Positions 24,601 through 36,004 are shown, counted from the stretch's first letter. The stretch is 53,035 bases of DNA from Pseudanabaena biceps PCC 7429 (GCF_000332215.1 NZ_ALWB01000007.1:1-53035); one strand, 5' to 3'. Notes: generated by a model from the sequence alone, not told the origin. Program-made: numbers and translations.

Positions 24601-26424
24601 CTATCGCTCGGATTTGATGGCGGCAGCCTGTTCTAGCAACGATTCGGCAAAGGCGATCGCTTGAGCCGCAGCGTTGGCAAATTCTTTGCTAGGGCTTTTG
24701 CCGTTGGTCTTTTTCTTGATTTCTTTCCTTGCCTGCGTTTCTGAACTTTCTTCAACCGTCATACCCGAAGCAATCTGCGCAAGTTCCTGTTTGCGCTCTT
24801 CCAACTCCAACAGGCGGATTTGTACTTGCGTGCGATCGGCTACGATTTGTTTGTTGACATGAAAGTGGCGATCGGCAATCGCCGCAATTAGCGGCTGGTG
24901 GGTGACGCAGAGAATTTGAGCACTGCGGCTCAACTGCCATAGTTGGGTGGCGATCGCCTGAGCGACCCGACCAGATACTCCTGCATCGATCTCGTCAAAC
25001 ACCATCGTGCCGACATGGGCATGGGCAAAGGTATCGGGGAGGGATCGAGCATCGTTGCTTTTTTGGTGAACAAAACAAGTTTTGAGTGCTAAAAGAAATC
25101 GACTCATTTCCCCGCCCGAAGCCGTCTCCGCTAGTGGTTGTAGGGGTTCGCCAAGATTCGGACTGAACTCAAATACAATGCGATCGCTACCTAAAGCCGT
25201 CGGTTCGCTCGGATATATTCCCACTTGAAAGCGAACTTTTTCCATTGCTAACATTTTTAATGCTTCGATTTGGGCTTTTTCTAGAGCAACGGCTGCTTGA
25301 TTGCGTAGTTCCGTGAGCTTTTTGCAAGCTTTGAGCAAAGCTTGCAAATCCGCTTCAGCTTTACGCTCTAAATCTTCTATAGAAATACCGCGATCAGTCA
25401 GTTCGGCGAGTTCCTGTTGCAATTTTTGGGTATAGGCAATCGCCTCGGGGAGCGTGCCATACTTGCGACAAATATGTTTGATCTGATTAATTCGTTGTTC
25501 GATTATTTCCAATTGTTCAGGATCTGATTCGAGACGATGGGTGTAATTATTGATTTGCCGTCCTGCCTCTTCCACTTGGGCGAGGGCGCTCGAAACTAAT
25601 TCGAGGATTCCCGCTGCTTCGCGATCGAGGGTGACCATTTCCGTAAGGGTTGACTCGGCTTGTCCCAATAGGTCGGCACAGGCATTACCAATATCATTCT
25701 GATAGATGGCTTCATAGACTGCATAGCCATGCTTTTGTAATTCCACGCTGTGGGCGAGCCGTTTGCGATCGCCTTCGAGCTGCTCTAACTCTTCGGGATC
25801 TCCTAGATTTGCGGCTTCCAGTTCCTTTAACTGATATTGCAACATATCAAGGTGTTGTAAGCGATTGCGCTCGTTTTGTTGTCTTTCTAATAAAGCTTTG
25901 CGCGATCGCTCCTTTATTTCAAATAGTCTGGCAACTTTTTGCCGTTGTGAAAATAAAGCCTGATCGGAGATCCGATCACCAAAGCTATCCAGCCATTCTC
26001 GCTGTTGCGTAGCTTGACTGAGCAAAATGGTCTGCCCCTGCGCAGTAATTTCGACAAGGCGATCGCGTAGTTCTTGAATTTGTTGCTTGTTGACGACCAC
26101 GCCATTAACACGGGTGCGATTGCTGCGGGCTGTAATCTCGCGGCTACAGATGAGCGTGTCAGCATCTAGGGCATCAATTTCCTGTAGCTCTAGCCATTGC
26201 GCGATCGCTTGATTTGTAGAAAAAGTTGCTTCGATATTTGCCCGCTCGGAGCCAGTTCTAAGCATCCGCGACGATACCTTACCTCCTAGTGCTGCATCTA
26301 GAGCATCTAAGACGATTGATTTACCCGCACCTGTTTCTCCAGTGAGAATATTCAATCCCGCATATAGCTCTAGTTCGAGGCGATCAATCAGAGCAAAATT
26401 TTCGATTTTGAGACTCAGCAACAT
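24601..26424 (-). CDS. recN: DNA repair ATPase RecN
   Basis: 607 residues, slightly longer than the ~555 of E. coli because of a C-terminal Lys/Ser/Ala-rich extension. SMC-like ATPase that acts early in double-strand break repair on the nucleoid. Walker A GETGAGKS is at 29-36. Two coiled-coil stretches fill the middle (150-400), the ABC signature is in ASGGEMSRFLLALK, and Walker B ends in DEIDAG starting at residue 477. VTHQPLIAAIADRHFHV is the usual H-loop region. ATG start. No operon partner. Confidence 0.96.
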   Translation of the reverse strand: MLLSLKIENFALIDRLELELYAGLNILTGETGAGKSIVLDALDAALGGKVSSRMLRTGSERANIEATFSTNQAIAQWLELQEIDALDADTLICSREITARSNRTRVNGVVVNKQQIQELRDRLVEITAQGQTILLSQATQQREWLDSFGDRISDQALFSQRQKVARLFEIKERSRKALLERQQNERNRLQHLDMLQYQLKELEAANLGDPEELEQLEGDRKRLAHSVELQKHGYAVYEAIYQNDIGNACADLLGQAESTLTEMVTLDREAAGILELVSSALAQVEEAGRQINNYTHRLESDPEQLEIIEQRINQIKHICRKYGTLPEAIAYTQKLQQELAELTDRGISIEDLERKAEADLQALLKACKKLTELRNQAAVALEKAQIEALKMLAMEKVRFQVGIYPSEPTALGSDRIVFEFSPNLGEPLQPLAETASGGEMSRFLLALKTCFVHQKSNDARSLPDTFAHAHVGTMVFDEIDAGVSGRVAQAIATQLWQLSRSAQILCVTHQPLIAAIADRHFHVNKQIVADRTQVQIRLLELEERKQELAQIASGMTVEESSETQARKEIKKKTNGKSPSKEFANAAAQAIAFAESLLEQAAAIKSER

Positions 26425-26528
26425 AGGTTTTTCTTATCATGCCCTTACCCTTGTTTTCCTTCCCGTAAGCCTAGGAGAAAACTTGATTTCCCAATTCCGC
26501 AGCATAGGATAGGGAGAAGGACTGTATT

Positions 26529-29500
26529 TTAGATCGGCAAGGTTTCTCCATTTAAAAGACGTTTGGATGCACTTAGTAATTCTTCTTCGAGATAGGGCTT
26601 AGTGAAGTATCCCTTTGCTCCTAGCTGAATGGCTGACTGACGGTGGCGATCGGCTCCTCGCGAGGTTAACATCGCCACAGGAATCTCCTTGAGTCGGGAA
26701 TCCTTCTGCAATCTTGAGAGCAGATCCAATCCATCCATCCGTGGCATTTCAATATCACAGAAGATCATATCGCAGGGCAGCCCAGCACGGAGTTTTTCCC
26801 ATGCGTCTTGCCCGTCTTTTGCCTGTTCGACACGATAGCCCACCTTCGCAAAAGTTAAGGACAGTAGTTCGCGTACCGTAATCGAATCGTCAACAATGAG
26901 TACGGTCGGATCGACGGCAACATCTTCTTCCACGGTTGGCTGAATTGGTGCGCCAGAGGTGGAAGGACGCAATCTACCGCTAGCGATATCGAATAGCTCT
27001 AAAACGTTAGCGATCGCCATAACGCGACCATCCCCAAGTACCGTTGCACCTGCGATTCCCGCAGGTTGGGGAATGGGACCTTCTAACTGTTTAATTACGA
27101 TCTCGTATTCACCGAGGAATTGATCGACCTGTAGGGCGAGGTAACTCGTATCGTTGCGAAGAATGATAATGCAGAGTTCGTCGTTTTCCTGCTTACCGTA
27201 GATGCTGCTGCGGCTGAGATGACGGCTATAGGAGAGCAGATTCGAGAGATGCTGGAATGGCAAAATCGTATCGCGCCAAGGTAAGCAGGGCTGTCCTTTT
27301 TCGTTAAGAACGATTTGACTTTGTGGTACTTCCACCATATCTTCAAAACCGTCAACGGGGAAGGCAATCCTCGCGCGATCGCTAATGCAGAACATCGCCT
27401 TGGAAATACTTAAGGTCAGCGGTAAGCGAATGGTAAAGGTGGTTCCCTTGCCAATTACCGATTCTACGATAATGACACCACGAATATCATCAAGACAGGT
27501 TTTGACTACGTCCAACCCAACGCCGCGCCCTTTAAATTCATCGGCTTGAGCCGCTGTACTAAAGCCCGCCTCAAACAGCAGCGCATAAACCTCGGTATCG
27601 TTAAGGCGATCAACTTCAGCTTGCGATCGCACTCCCTTAGAAACAGCACTTTTCTTAACCCGATCGGGACTGATCCCCGCGCCATCGTCGCTAATAGAAA
27701 TGACGGTTTGGTTACCTTGGTGATAGGCGCGTACCGTTAATCGACCAGTCGCCGATTTCCCTGCTGCTTGACGGGTAGCGGGATCTTCTAAACCATGGTC
27801 GATCGCATTGTTGACAAGGTGGGTAAGTGGGTCGGTCAAGGATTCTAAAATCGCTTTGTCGATCAGGGTTTCCCGTCCAAAGATCTCCAATTCGGCTTGT
27901 TTGCCAGTTTTAAGGGCGCGATCGCGAATACCTCTTGGCAGGCGATCGGCAATCTGCGCGAAGGGAACCATGCGCGATTGCTTGAGGTCATCTTGGACTT
28001 GGGTGGTAATCGTTCCCAACTGACGGGTTACCTGATCCGTTTCCCCAACCACGAACTCAATGTCGGAAGCAGATTCGCGAACTCGGACAATTAACTCAAT
28101 AATTTCCTGCGAGAGAACGTGGAAGGTGTTGTAGCGATCGAACTCAATACCTTCAAAATCATTGCTAACCGAACTATTCGAGTTTGCGCCATCATTGGCA
28201 TAGGAAGTCTCAAAGCTACTGTAAGAACGACCTCTTCCAGCAGTTAACGAAGCTTCCAGTAAGGAGCGATCGTACTGATCCCGCATTCTTTGGGATACGT
28301 CGCTCAGTAATTGCACTTGATGTAACAAATTGGTAATGAACTGCTGTAGTCTCTCTTGATCCTGCTCCAACAGATTACGGTTGACAACCAGCTCCCCAAC
28401 TAGATTATTTAAACTATCTAGATACTTGACATCAACACGCATAGTCGTATCGGTCAACCTCTGCTTACGGGTAGTCGTAGGAGGTCGCACGGGCGCTTTA
28501 GTTTTGATTGGGCCAACATCCTTCGCAAATGCTGACTGAAGCATATTTTCTAATTCGTCAAAGTCATCGGGAGGCTTTGAAGGTACAGGAGGTATGGAGG
28601 TGAAATTGTTAGCGGCGTTTGTTTCCGCATCGATGGTATCCGCATCGCCCAGAAGCGCTTCTAAGGCATCAAAATCCATATCATCATTGTCGGGATTGAC
28701 TACATCTTGATGATTCCTTGGTACATTGACAGAGGGAGCTACTTGACTAGTACTATTGCTATTAATAGAGTTAATAGAGCTACTGAATTGCTGGGTCTGC
28801 TCACTATTTAAGCCCTCATCAGCAACATTAATAGAACTGCCAATCATGGCTTCTAAATCATCGAAATCGAAGTTGTCATCAATTCCATTGAGTTCTTCTG
28901 GTGGTAATTGATTCTCAGTTTCTAAGGTGGGCTTTGTCTGAGTATCTTGGGTGAAAGAATCATCTACGCCTAAATCATCTTGATTCAAATCAGAGAGAGG
29001 ATCAGACTCATCAAAAACTATTGACTCGTCAATCGCCAAATCGCTACTCACGATTTCTTCAATGGATAGCGAATTATCTTCTATTTCATCATTACCTTGA
29101 AAGAAGTCCACTAGGTTGTCAATGGTTGTAGTGGCAGTGCTTGGACTGTCAACTTCGAGATCGATATCTTCCTGAGTTGTCAAATTGGCTTCTATGGACT
29201 CTAATTCAAAATCTTGAAATTCCTTATCTAACGCGCTATCTAATGCGCTATCTAACGCGCCATCTAACGCGCCATCTAACACGCTAGTTAAATCGGCAAA
29301 TTCATCGCTTTGTGTCAGTTCTCCATTGCCATCGAACTCGAAGTCACTTTCCAATACCGTTAGGTCTTCTTCTCCAGCATTAACAAATAAATCTGCTAAG
29401 TCGGAGTTGTCTGTAAGTGACTCTTCAGCAAGTAGCTCTTCGGAAAGTAACTCTTCAGAAAGTAACTCTTCAGAAAAGGGCTCGATCGCTAAATCGACAG

Positions 29501-32500
29501 AACTTTCTGCGGGTACTTCTTCATCCGTTACCATGTCTAAGAAGTCTAAATTGACATCCTCAGATTCCCCAAAATTTACAAATTCCTGTTTGTTTAAATC
29601 TTGAGGATCTTCCGCTACGTCAAAGAAATCGCCAAGATCGTCAGTATTGGTGATGTTCTCAGAATAGCTAGCTAGATGGCGATCGTCTAGCTCATCATTA
29701 ATTTCATCATTAATTTCATCATTAATATTGTGACTAGATGCAATTGCAGGGCTTTCGGATTCAGCAAAAAAATCAGCCAAGGATTCAGCATCACTGATTT
29801 CCTCTGCTAAGTCATCTTCATAACTTAGTTCCTTGCTGGTGAAGGTAATGTTTTCGATCTGTTCAGAGCGATCCAGAAATTCATCAGGATCGCCATTAAT
29901 ACTAAATTCTTGCTCATCATGATCGACAGTAATATCGCCAAGATCGTCAATAGATTCAGCGCTAATAGATTCGGAGCTAATAGATTCGGAACTGAGTTCC
30001 GAGTTAACAAAGAAATCATCATCTAGTTGCTCGGATTGATCTAGTTGACTAAAGTTGTCTTCTATGCGATCGCCCAAATCTTGTGCTGGTTCGTCCGTAG
30101 AAACATCATCTACCAAAGGATCGGTAGCGAGAGAACTATCGAAAGAGTTGTTAGCTGCAAAGAAATCATCTAAATTGTCGTCGCTATCCAACTCGCTAAA
30201 TTCATCAATAGCATCAGAAAGACTAGATATCTCGTTATGATCAGCATTATTGGCTGATTCTATAAAGAATTCCTCTAAGCCATCTTCGCTACTAATATCA
30301 TCGGTAGCATCAGTGTTTATAGCATCGGCACTATCGGTACTAATACCATCAAAGAATTCCTCTAAGCCATCTTCGCTACTAATATCATCGGTAGCATCAG
30401 TGTTTATAGCATTGTTATTATCGGGACTATCGATACTAATACCATCAAAGAAGTTCTCTAAACCATCTTCTCCAATAAGATCAATATCATCGGTAGCTTC
30501 ACTCAAATTCGTGATTGCTTGATTCGTATCATCTAAATCGGAAATACCTGCAAAGAAACCACCCAGATCTTCGTTAGTTTCTTCATCCATCGATGTTGAA
30601 GAGTCATGAATTCTGACATCTTCTTTGAATGTTACTGATTCATCCAACTCATCACTATCAAAGCCGAGTTCGTCAAATATCTTTAATCCAGTAGTATCGA
30701 GAGGGTCAGCGTCATTGCTCTCAGATTTTGCCTCTTGAGGAGACTCAGATGCGGAATCACCTAACAAAAATCCATCAAGATTTTCATCAATTGCAAAGGG
30801 ATCCTCAAGTAAGGTCATCCCTTCTTCAGAAAAAGTCAAAGCAAATGGCTCCATAGAACCATCATTATTACCATTCGCAATGGCATTTTCCTGTCTGGCA
30901 ATCTCAGCAAAATATTCTTCACTAGAGAGAGAGTCGGATTCATCCTGAGCATCAATAATAGGATTATGATCGCTAAGATAGCTGTCGCTAAGATCGTCTA
31001 ATTGCTCGGCGGATGATTCTGATAAATCGTAAAAATCGATATCATCAGTATTGATCTCACTAATGTTAATGTCATCAAATGGGTCAAATTGATCAATCTG
31101 ATCGATTTGGTTAATCTGATCGATTTGATCAATCTGATCAATCTGATCGATTTGGTCAATGCGATCACTATTTGATAGGTTATTTTCGATTTGAGGATTG
31201 TAGTTTTCCTCTAAAAGATCCAACCCTAAGTCCATATCAAACTGCTCATCTAGATCTGTGGCCTTGCCAAAATCATTGCTAAACAGCTCCTCTATACTCG
31301 CTTGACTTGTTTGAGCATCTTCAGCATCAACATCTGTCTCAAGTTCTGAGAAGTTGTCAGTAACTTGGTTTAATACACCGTCTAGATCGTCTGGGAAGAG
31401 GGAGTCCTCAGATGGGAAGAGGGAGTCGTCAGATTCTTCAGCCCTAATTTCAGCAGCTGAGTCTTCCGTGGAAAAATCACCAAACAACTGATCGATGCTA
31501 GATTCCTTATTATTTAAATTGGGGATTGTCTCATCATCATTACTAGAAGCATTGCCAAGTAGGTCGGCAAAATCATCGCGATTTTCAGATGCGCTTGTGA
31601 CTCCTTGGTTTGACATATTTGTTTCATTGGATTCGATGTCTTCCCAAGCAGCATCAAAGTCAATGTCGTCGTTTTCAAAGAGAATTGCCAAGGACTTCAA
31701 CTCTGAAGCCCCTACTTTTGGCCCATCAATATGTTGATTTTCGGCGATCTCATATTCACCATCCATCCAATCTATCTGATCGATTTGGCTTTCATTGACC
31801 TCGGACAGATCGAATATTTCTTCGTTGACTTCACTAGCATCATCGGCAAACAGGTCGATATCAATGGGGTTGAGGTCGAGAGCTATATTATCGTGATCAG
31901 TAATCGACTTATCCTCGGCAATTGGCTCGTTATCAAAACCAATATCTCCAGAAGCAGTCGTGAAGATTGTGCTGACCTCGTCATCTTCTGGTTCGGAAAA
32001 TCTATAGGGCAATAGATTTTGAATCTGCGAGGAGACCACTATTTCCGCCTCACGATTGTCAAGTACTAAATCCTGAGCTTCCTTTAATTCTCTGATTAAA
32101 ATTGGCGCGAGGGTTCTGTAGGAGTTATTAGGCTGAGCGATCGCATTTTTAATCTGGATGACCAAATTCGTCCAATTTCGCAGATCAAAGTTATTGCCAA
32201 CTTCTTGAAAATAATTGCAAACCGTTTGTAACTGCGATCGGCTTTCGGGCGTATCCGCCGAGCGAAATAGCTGCAACATATCTCGCATTTTGGTCGTAAC
32301 TTCTTTTTGAAATATCGACTTTTGGGAGACAATATCGGGTTGCTCTATGGTAGCAACTGCTTTTTCTGGGACTTTTTGACTAGATGTTTGGGCAGGTGTT
32401 TGGGTAGATATTTCGCCATCTACCTCGGTGACTAACTGATTGAGATAGGCTTCTAACTCGGCAAATACAGGCTTAACACGATTATTGGTTTCAGCAGTTA

Positions 32501-32852
32501 GCTCATCGGATATTTTGTAACCCCCTTGCAATTCTTCAAGGAGTTCTGATAGAGGATCGAAACCAGCTAGTAGTAAGCTTTTTAAACGCTCATCAACATT
32601 TATCTGTGAATTTTCCTTGAGGATCTTGAAAAAGTCTTCTAAGCGGTGGGCTACATGTTGGATGCTCCCCACACCCAACATGGCGGCTCCTCCCTTAATC
32701 GAATGCGCCGCCCGAAAAAGTTCGTTAATTGATTCGGAATCATCTAGGATTTCTTGCAAGTTTAAAACGCCTTGCTCAATTGTCTGAAGATGTTCTCGGG
32801 CTTCTTCGATGAAGTAACCCATGATGCGCTGCTGTTGTTGTTCCGAGTTCAT
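26529..32852 (-). CDS. Giant CheA-type hybrid histidine kinase (PilL-like)
   Basis: 2107 residues. An N-terminal Hpt domain has the phosphorylated His50 in FRAAHSIKGGAAMLG. Residues ~280-1400 are a very acidic, Asp/Glu/Ser-rich region with internal repeats (DQI units, LSEEL units, a DGLEEFFDGIS segment in several copies). Next comes the CheA core: P3 dimerisation (YLDSLNNLVGELVVNRN), ATPase (LTDPLTHLVNNAIDHGLEDP, GRGVGLDVVK), then a CheW-like domain. The end is a receiver with Asp2033 in MIFCDIEMPRMDG. Last gene of the pilH-pilI-pilJ-pilL-type operon; it would phosphorylate CheY-like partners that control type IV pili and phototaxis. The start is 55 bases after the MCP stop. Confidence 0.93.
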   Translation of the reverse strand: MNSEQQQQRIMGYFIEEAREHLQTIEQGVLNLQEILDDSESINELFRAAHSIKGGAAMLGVGSIQHVAHRLEDFFKILKENSQINVDERLKSLLLAGFDPLSELLEELQGGYKISDELTAETNNRVKPVFAELEAYLNQLVTEVDGEISTQTPAQTSSQKVPEKAVATIEQPDIVSQKSIFQKEVTTKMRDMLQLFRSADTPESRSQLQTVCNYFQEVGNNFDLRNWTNLVIQIKNAIAQPNNSYRTLAPILIRELKEAQDLVLDNREAEIVVSSQIQNLLPYRFSEPEDDEVSTIFTTASGDIGFDNEPIAEDKSITDHDNIALDLNPIDIDLFADDASEVNEEIFDLSEVNESQIDQIDWMDGEYEIAENQHIDGPKVGASELKSLAILFENDDIDFDAAWEDIESNETNMSNQGVTSASENRDDFADLLGNASSNDDETIPNLNNKESSIDQLFGDFSTEDSAAEIRAEESDDSLFPSEDSLFPDDLDGVLNQVTDNFSELETDVDAEDAQTSQASIEELFSNDFGKATDLDEQFDMDLGLDLLEENYNPQIENNLSNSDRIDQIDQIDQIDQIDQINQIDQIDQFDPFDDINISEINTDDIDFYDLSESSAEQLDDLSDSYLSDHNPIIDAQDESDSLSSEEYFAEIARQENAIANGNNDGSMEPFALTFSEEGMTLLEDPFAIDENLDGFLLGDSASESPQEAKSESNDADPLDTTGLKIFDELGFDSDELDESVTFKEDVRIHDSSTSMDEETNEDLGGFFAGISDLDDTNQAITNLSEATDDIDLIGEDGLENFFDGISIDSPDNNNAINTDATDDISSEDGLEEFFDGISTDSADAINTDATDDISSEDGLEEFFIESANNADHNEISSLSDAIDEFSELDSDDNLDDFFAANNSFDSSLATDPLVDDVSTDEPAQDLGDRIEDNFSQLDQSEQLDDDFFVNSELSSESISSESISAESIDDLGDITVDHDEQEFSINGDPDEFLDRSEQIENITFTSKELSYEDDLAEEISDAESLADFFAESESPAIASSHNINDEINDEINDELDDRHLASYSENITNTDDLGDFFDVAEDPQDLNKQEFVNFGESEDVNLDFLDMVTDEEVPAESSVDLAIEPFSEELLSEELLSEELLAEESLTDNSDLADLFVNAGEEDLTVLESDFEFDGNGELTQSDEFADLTSVLDGALDGALDSALDSALDKEFQDFELESIEANLTTQEDIDLEVDSPSTATTTIDNLVDFFQGNDEIEDNSLSIEEIVSSDLAIDESIVFDESDPLSDLNQDDLGVDDSFTQDTQTKPTLETENQLPPEELNGIDDNFDFDDLEAMIGSSINVADEGLNSEQTQQFSSSINSINSNSTSQVAPSVNVPRNHQDVVNPDNDDMDFDALEALLGDADTIDAETNAANNFTSIPPVPSKPPDDFDELENMLQSAFAKDVGPIKTKAPVRPPTTTRKQRLTDTTMRVDVKYLDSLNNLVGELVVNRNLLEQDQERLQQFITNLLHQVQLLSDVSQRMRDQYDRSLLEASLTAGRGRSYSSFETSYANDGANSNSSVSNDFEGIEFDRYNTFHVLSQEIIELIVRVRESASDIEFVVGETDQVTRQLGTITTQVQDDLKQSRMVPFAQIADRLPRGIRDRALKTGKQAELEIFGRETLIDKAILESLTDPLTHLVNNAIDHGLEDPATRQAAGKSATGRLTVRAYHQGNQTVISISDDGAGISPDRVKKSAVSKGVRSQAEVDRLNDTEVYALLFEAGFSTAAQADEFKGRGVGLDVVKTCLDDIRGVIIVESVIGKGTTFTIRLPLTLSISKAMFCISDRARIAFPVDGFEDMVEVPQSQIVLNEKGQPCLPWRDTILPFQHLSNLLSYSRHLSRSSIYGKQENDELCIIILRNDTSYLALQVDQFLGEYEIVIKQLEGPIPQPAGIAGATVLGDGRVMAIANVLELFDIASGRLRPSTSGAPIQPTVEEDVAVDPTVLIVDDSITVRELLSLTFAKVGYRVEQAKDGQDAWEKLRAGLPCDMIFCDIEMPRMDGLDLLSRLQKDSRLKEIPVAMLTSRGADRHRQSAIQLGAKGYFTKPYLEEELLSASKRLLNGETLPI
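29225..31165. repeat. Intragenic repeats in the CheA linker
   Basis: Short tandem arrays lie at about 29230-29282 (CTATCTAACGCG-type), 29425-29480 (AGTAACTCTTCAGAA-type), 29690-29730 (TTAATTTCATCA) and 31085-31160 (GATCAATCTGATCGATTTGG-type). Near 30250-30440 about 95 bases are duplicated (ATTCCTCTAAGCCATCTTCG and what follows). All keep the frame. Confidence 0.8.
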
Positions 32853-32907
32853 GACAGAATCCTCTCAAAGATTAGGGTGTGAGTAGCTAGAGCTAGAGGT
32901 AATAATC

Positions 32908-35265
32908 CTAACGACCTCCCGTTGTTTTATCACCCGAATCAACGCGGAATCGTTCTACTGAATCCTGTAGACTGCGTGCAACACCTACTAGATTTTGTAG
33001 AGAGGCTGACACCCGCTGAGACTCTTGCGAAGTTTCTTGGGCGGTCAACTCAACTGATTGCATAACTTGCGATACGGTTCTTGATGTCTCGGTTTGTTTG
33101 ACCGTATCTTCGGTAATTGATAGCACGAGGGTTTCGATGCGATGGGAAACTTGGATAATATCAGTAAGGGACTGACGGGCTTGTTCAGCACGTTTTGTAC
33201 CATCGATAACCTGTTGAGTACCAACTTCCATCGCTTGTTGCACATTACTGGTTTCACTCTGAATTTGCAATACGATCTGTTCGATTTCTTTAGATGCTTT
33301 TGCCGCCCGATCCGCTAATTGGCGTACTTCATCTGCAACGATCGCAAAACCTCTTCCCGCGTCACCTGCACGGGCTGCTTCAATACTAGCGTTAAGCGCG
33401 AGTAAGTTGGTACGGGAAGCAATTTGGGAAATCAAACCAACGATCTTGGAAATTTCCTGTGAAGATTCGCCCAAACGCTTTACCTTTCTTGTAGTTTCGG
33501 CAACCGTTTCGCGAATGTCCAGAATACCTGCTACGGTACGTTCTACCGCATCACCGCCCTTAATCGCAGTCTCAGAGGCAAGCTTAGCAACCTGATCGGC
33601 TTCACGAGCGCTCTCTGCTACCCGTTGAATTGATTCGGTCATCATCTGTACTGAATTTAAGGTCACGCTCAATTCTTCGGCTTGCCGCAATGCGTCCGAT
33701 GACAAACTGCGGGCAAATGCTTCGTTTTCGCGGGAGCTTTCGTTTACCTGACGCGCCGCAATTTTTACTTGGTTAACGATCTCACGAAGGTTTTGAATGG
33801 TCAGGTTAAAGGAGTCAGCAACCGCACCGAGTACGTCAGCAGTTACCTCAGCCTGTACGGTCAAGTCACCTCTTGCCGCGCCTTCTACGTCATCAAGTAA
33901 ACGAATTACCTGACGCTGTAAATCTTCTTTAGCCTGTTCTTGCTCGGCAGCTTTCCGTTGCGCTTCATTGGTGTTAGATACAATCGATTGAATCATTTGG
34001 TTAAAGCTAGCTGCTAATCTACCAAACTCATCTTCGCTGTAAACCACTGCACGGGGGCTCATATCGCCACGAATTACGGCTTCAAACTGAGCTTGCAAGT
34101 TGGCGGTCGATTGGTCAATTATTCTGGTGGAACGTTTGCCCAAGCCCCAAGCGATCGCACCACTTGCTAAGGCGGCGGCTCCAGCCATCATCCACCCAGT
34201 ATTGCGCACCTGTTCCCGTTGTCCTTGGTCTTTGATCGTGCCTGTTGCGAAATTAGTAACCACACCTGCGGCGACCATAGCCACCACGCCTGCGGCGATC
34301 GCTGTGACTAGCCCTTTAGTTTTGAGGGGCATATTGTCAAAGGGAGAAAACAATCCACCTTGGTCAGAGGCTTCGGTGACAATATCAACGCCACCACGCT
34401 TGGCTCCAACGGGCGTATTGATATTCCCCAATCCAAATAGCTCTGCTTCGTTTTCTGATTGGTTAAACCTTGCAGTCGCGATGTCCTGACTGGCTACCGA
34501 AGTGGTATTACGACTAGAAGAGGTAGTAAAGTCCTGACCGCCAAAATCATTTAGCGATCGGTCGGACACCATCTGAGTTGCATCGGATTCGCCAAAAGAA
34601 CTTGAAAAAGATGACTCACTAATATCATCAAAGTCATCAAATTCATCCATAAAGACTACATCGGTATCGGCGTTTAGGCTACCCGAAGAGCTACTGGGTT
34701 TATAGCTAGAACTAAATCCAGAGTCACCCGTAATTTGAGTTTCAGCACCATAGCTATACTGGCTAGAGCCATTTAGTGAAGAGTTAGAACTAAAATCCTC
34801 AAAATCAAAATCTTCTGAACGCCCCGAACCAGTACTTTGTCCACCACTGTCATTACTTGACCAAGAACCCTGCATATAGGTGGATTGGTTTGACTGGTTA
34901 TATCGATTGCTTTCATAACCGTACTGGTTACTACTAAAATCATCGTTAGCGCTTCCTAAGGCTCCAAGGTTGTAACTATCATCATTGATATCTAATCTTT
35001 CTTTGGCTGCCGCAATACCACTATGGGCATACTCCAAAATTGAATTGTCGTCAGTTAGCTGCAAAACCGTTTGGTATTCACCAATTGAATCCTGATAGCG
35101 CTCTAGGGCGAGATTGATATGGGCATGGAGTAAGCGATACATCGGATCGCTAGGGCAAGCTTTAACAAGCTCTTGCGTCAATTTCCCAGCTTGATTGTAG
35201 TCTCCCTGCATGTAGGCTAAGGAAGCTTTTTCGTATTCTTTTTGGTATTGCGTACTAGATGCCAT
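32908..35265 (-). CDS. Methyl-accepting chemotaxis protein (PilJ-like) with TPR-like N-terminus
   Basis: 785 residues. The N-terminal ~95 residues look like TPR helices ([33 protein letters not shown]). Residues 100-310 are a Ser/Asn/Tyr-rich, disordered stretch. Two membrane helices follow (319-342 and 357-376), joined by a loop of only ~14 residues, so no outer sensing domain is present. HAMP-like segments come next, then the long signalling coiled coil with its hairpin tip [37 protein letters not shown]. No bilin-binding GAF domain is found, unlike the phototaxis receptor PixJ/TaxD1. So it transmits rather than senses light itself, or senses inside the cell. Confidence 0.93.
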   Translation of the reverse strand: MASSTQYQKEYEKASLAYMQGDYNQAGKLTQELVKACPSDPMYRLLHAHINLALERYQDSIGEYQTVLQLTDDNSILEYAHSGIAAAKERLDINDDSYNLGALGSANDDFSSNQYGYESNRYNQSNQSTYMQGSWSSNDSGGQSTGSGRSEDFDFEDFSSNSSLNGSSQYSYGAETQITGDSGFSSSYKPSSSSGSLNADTDVVFMDEFDDFDDISESSFSSSFGESDATQMVSDRSLNDFGGQDFTTSSSRNTTSVASQDIATARFNQSENEAELFGLGNINTPVGAKRGGVDIVTEASDQGGLFSPFDNMPLKTKGLVTAIAAGVVAMVAAGVVTNFATGTIKDQGQREQVRNTGWMMAGAAALASGAIAWGLGKRSTRIIDQSTANLQAQFEAVIRGDMSPRAVVYSEDEFGRLAASFNQMIQSIVSNTNEAQRKAAEQEQAKEDLQRQVIRLLDDVEGAARGDLTVQAEVTADVLGAVADSFNLTIQNLREIVNQVKIAARQVNESSRENEAFARSLSSDALRQAEELSVTLNSVQMMTESIQRVAESAREADQVAKLASETAIKGGDAVERTVAGILDIRETVAETTRKVKRLGESSQEISKIVGLISQIASRTNLLALNASIEAARAGDAGRGFAIVADEVRQLADRAAKASKEIEQIVLQIQSETSNVQQAMEVGTQQVIDGTKRAEQARQSLTDIIQVSHRIETLVLSITEDTVKQTETSRTVSQVMQSVELTAQETSQESQRVSASLQNLVGVARSLQDSVERFRVDSGDKTTGGR

Positions 35266-35402
35266 TTGCTTTCTCCTAAAATCCCTAAAATCTCTGCCAT
35301 TTGTGCGAAATCATTTTGAAATTACTTTCTTAATATTTTGTGCCTAGCCATGCTTTATGTCATTTACATATAGTGCATCTACATATAGTGCATCGACTTT
35401 GC

Positions 35403-35954
35403 CTAGGATGCCCACCGCGCCGATCTCAAAATATTGACTTGATCTAGCAGTTTTAACGGCTCGCTGTCTTCCATTATCCACTCACCTTTGATAAACGGAG
35501 CCATACTGTCAGAGCTATTTCTAGATACATTGAGTTTTGAAGAATCAAGCCAAGCCATTACACCAATCTGCTCTACTGCTAAGCCTAACATCATGCCCTG
35601 ATCCTCAATGGCAATAATCGAGATTTCTGCCCGATCCGTATTCACGGGAGGGGTTTCTCCCAAGAACTGACCGAGATCGCCTACCCACACTACTCTACCC
35701 CGAATATTCACTGTACCTAGCAATAAGGGGGAGACATTAGGCATCGGATTTATGCGATCGGGCGCATATTCTAAAACTTGACTGACCCCAATTGCAGGTA
35801 AAGCAAATTCAATTCCAGAAGCTACAAAAAATCTTAAATGCAGCTCACCCTCTGGAGCTTCAATACCTTGATCGAAGTCAGTTGCTTGATCCTGTCCGAT
35901 GCCAGGGAAGAATTCTTGGTTTCCTACCATAATTTGAGGATCTCTACCTTGCAA
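35403..35954 (-). CDS. CheW-domain coupling protein (PilI-like)
   Basis: 183 residues. After an acidic ~35-residue start, a CheW domain runs from LHLRFFVASGIEFALPAIGVSQVLEY through PNVSPLLLGTVNIRGRVVWVGDLGQFLG to the C-terminus. It would connect the MCP to the CheA kinase in a membrane-side signalling array. ATG at 35954; a second ATG at residue 9 is possible. 137 bases separate it from the MCP gene and 202 from the upstream CheY gene. The repeat-rich leader at 36000-36070 lies just before it. Confidence 0.9.
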   Translation of the reverse strand: MQGRDPQIMVGNQEFFPGIGQDQATDFDQGIEAPEGELHLRFFVASGIEFALPAIGVSQVLEYAPDRINPMPNVSPLLLGTVNIRGRVVWVGDLGQFLGETPPVNTDRAEISIIAIEDQGMMLGLAVEQIGVMAWLDSSKLNVSRNSSDSMAPFIKGEWIMEDSEPLKLLDQVNILRSARWAS

Positions 35955-36004
35955 AATAGCAATTTTTAATAGCGAGTCTAGGAAGTCTTAAATATTTTCA
36001 AAGT

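Noticed and set aside
29326-30522. Several plus-strand Ser-rich open frames
   Set aside because: Antisense of the repeat-rich acidic linker of the CheA gene (Asp/Glu read backwards as Ser-rich frames).
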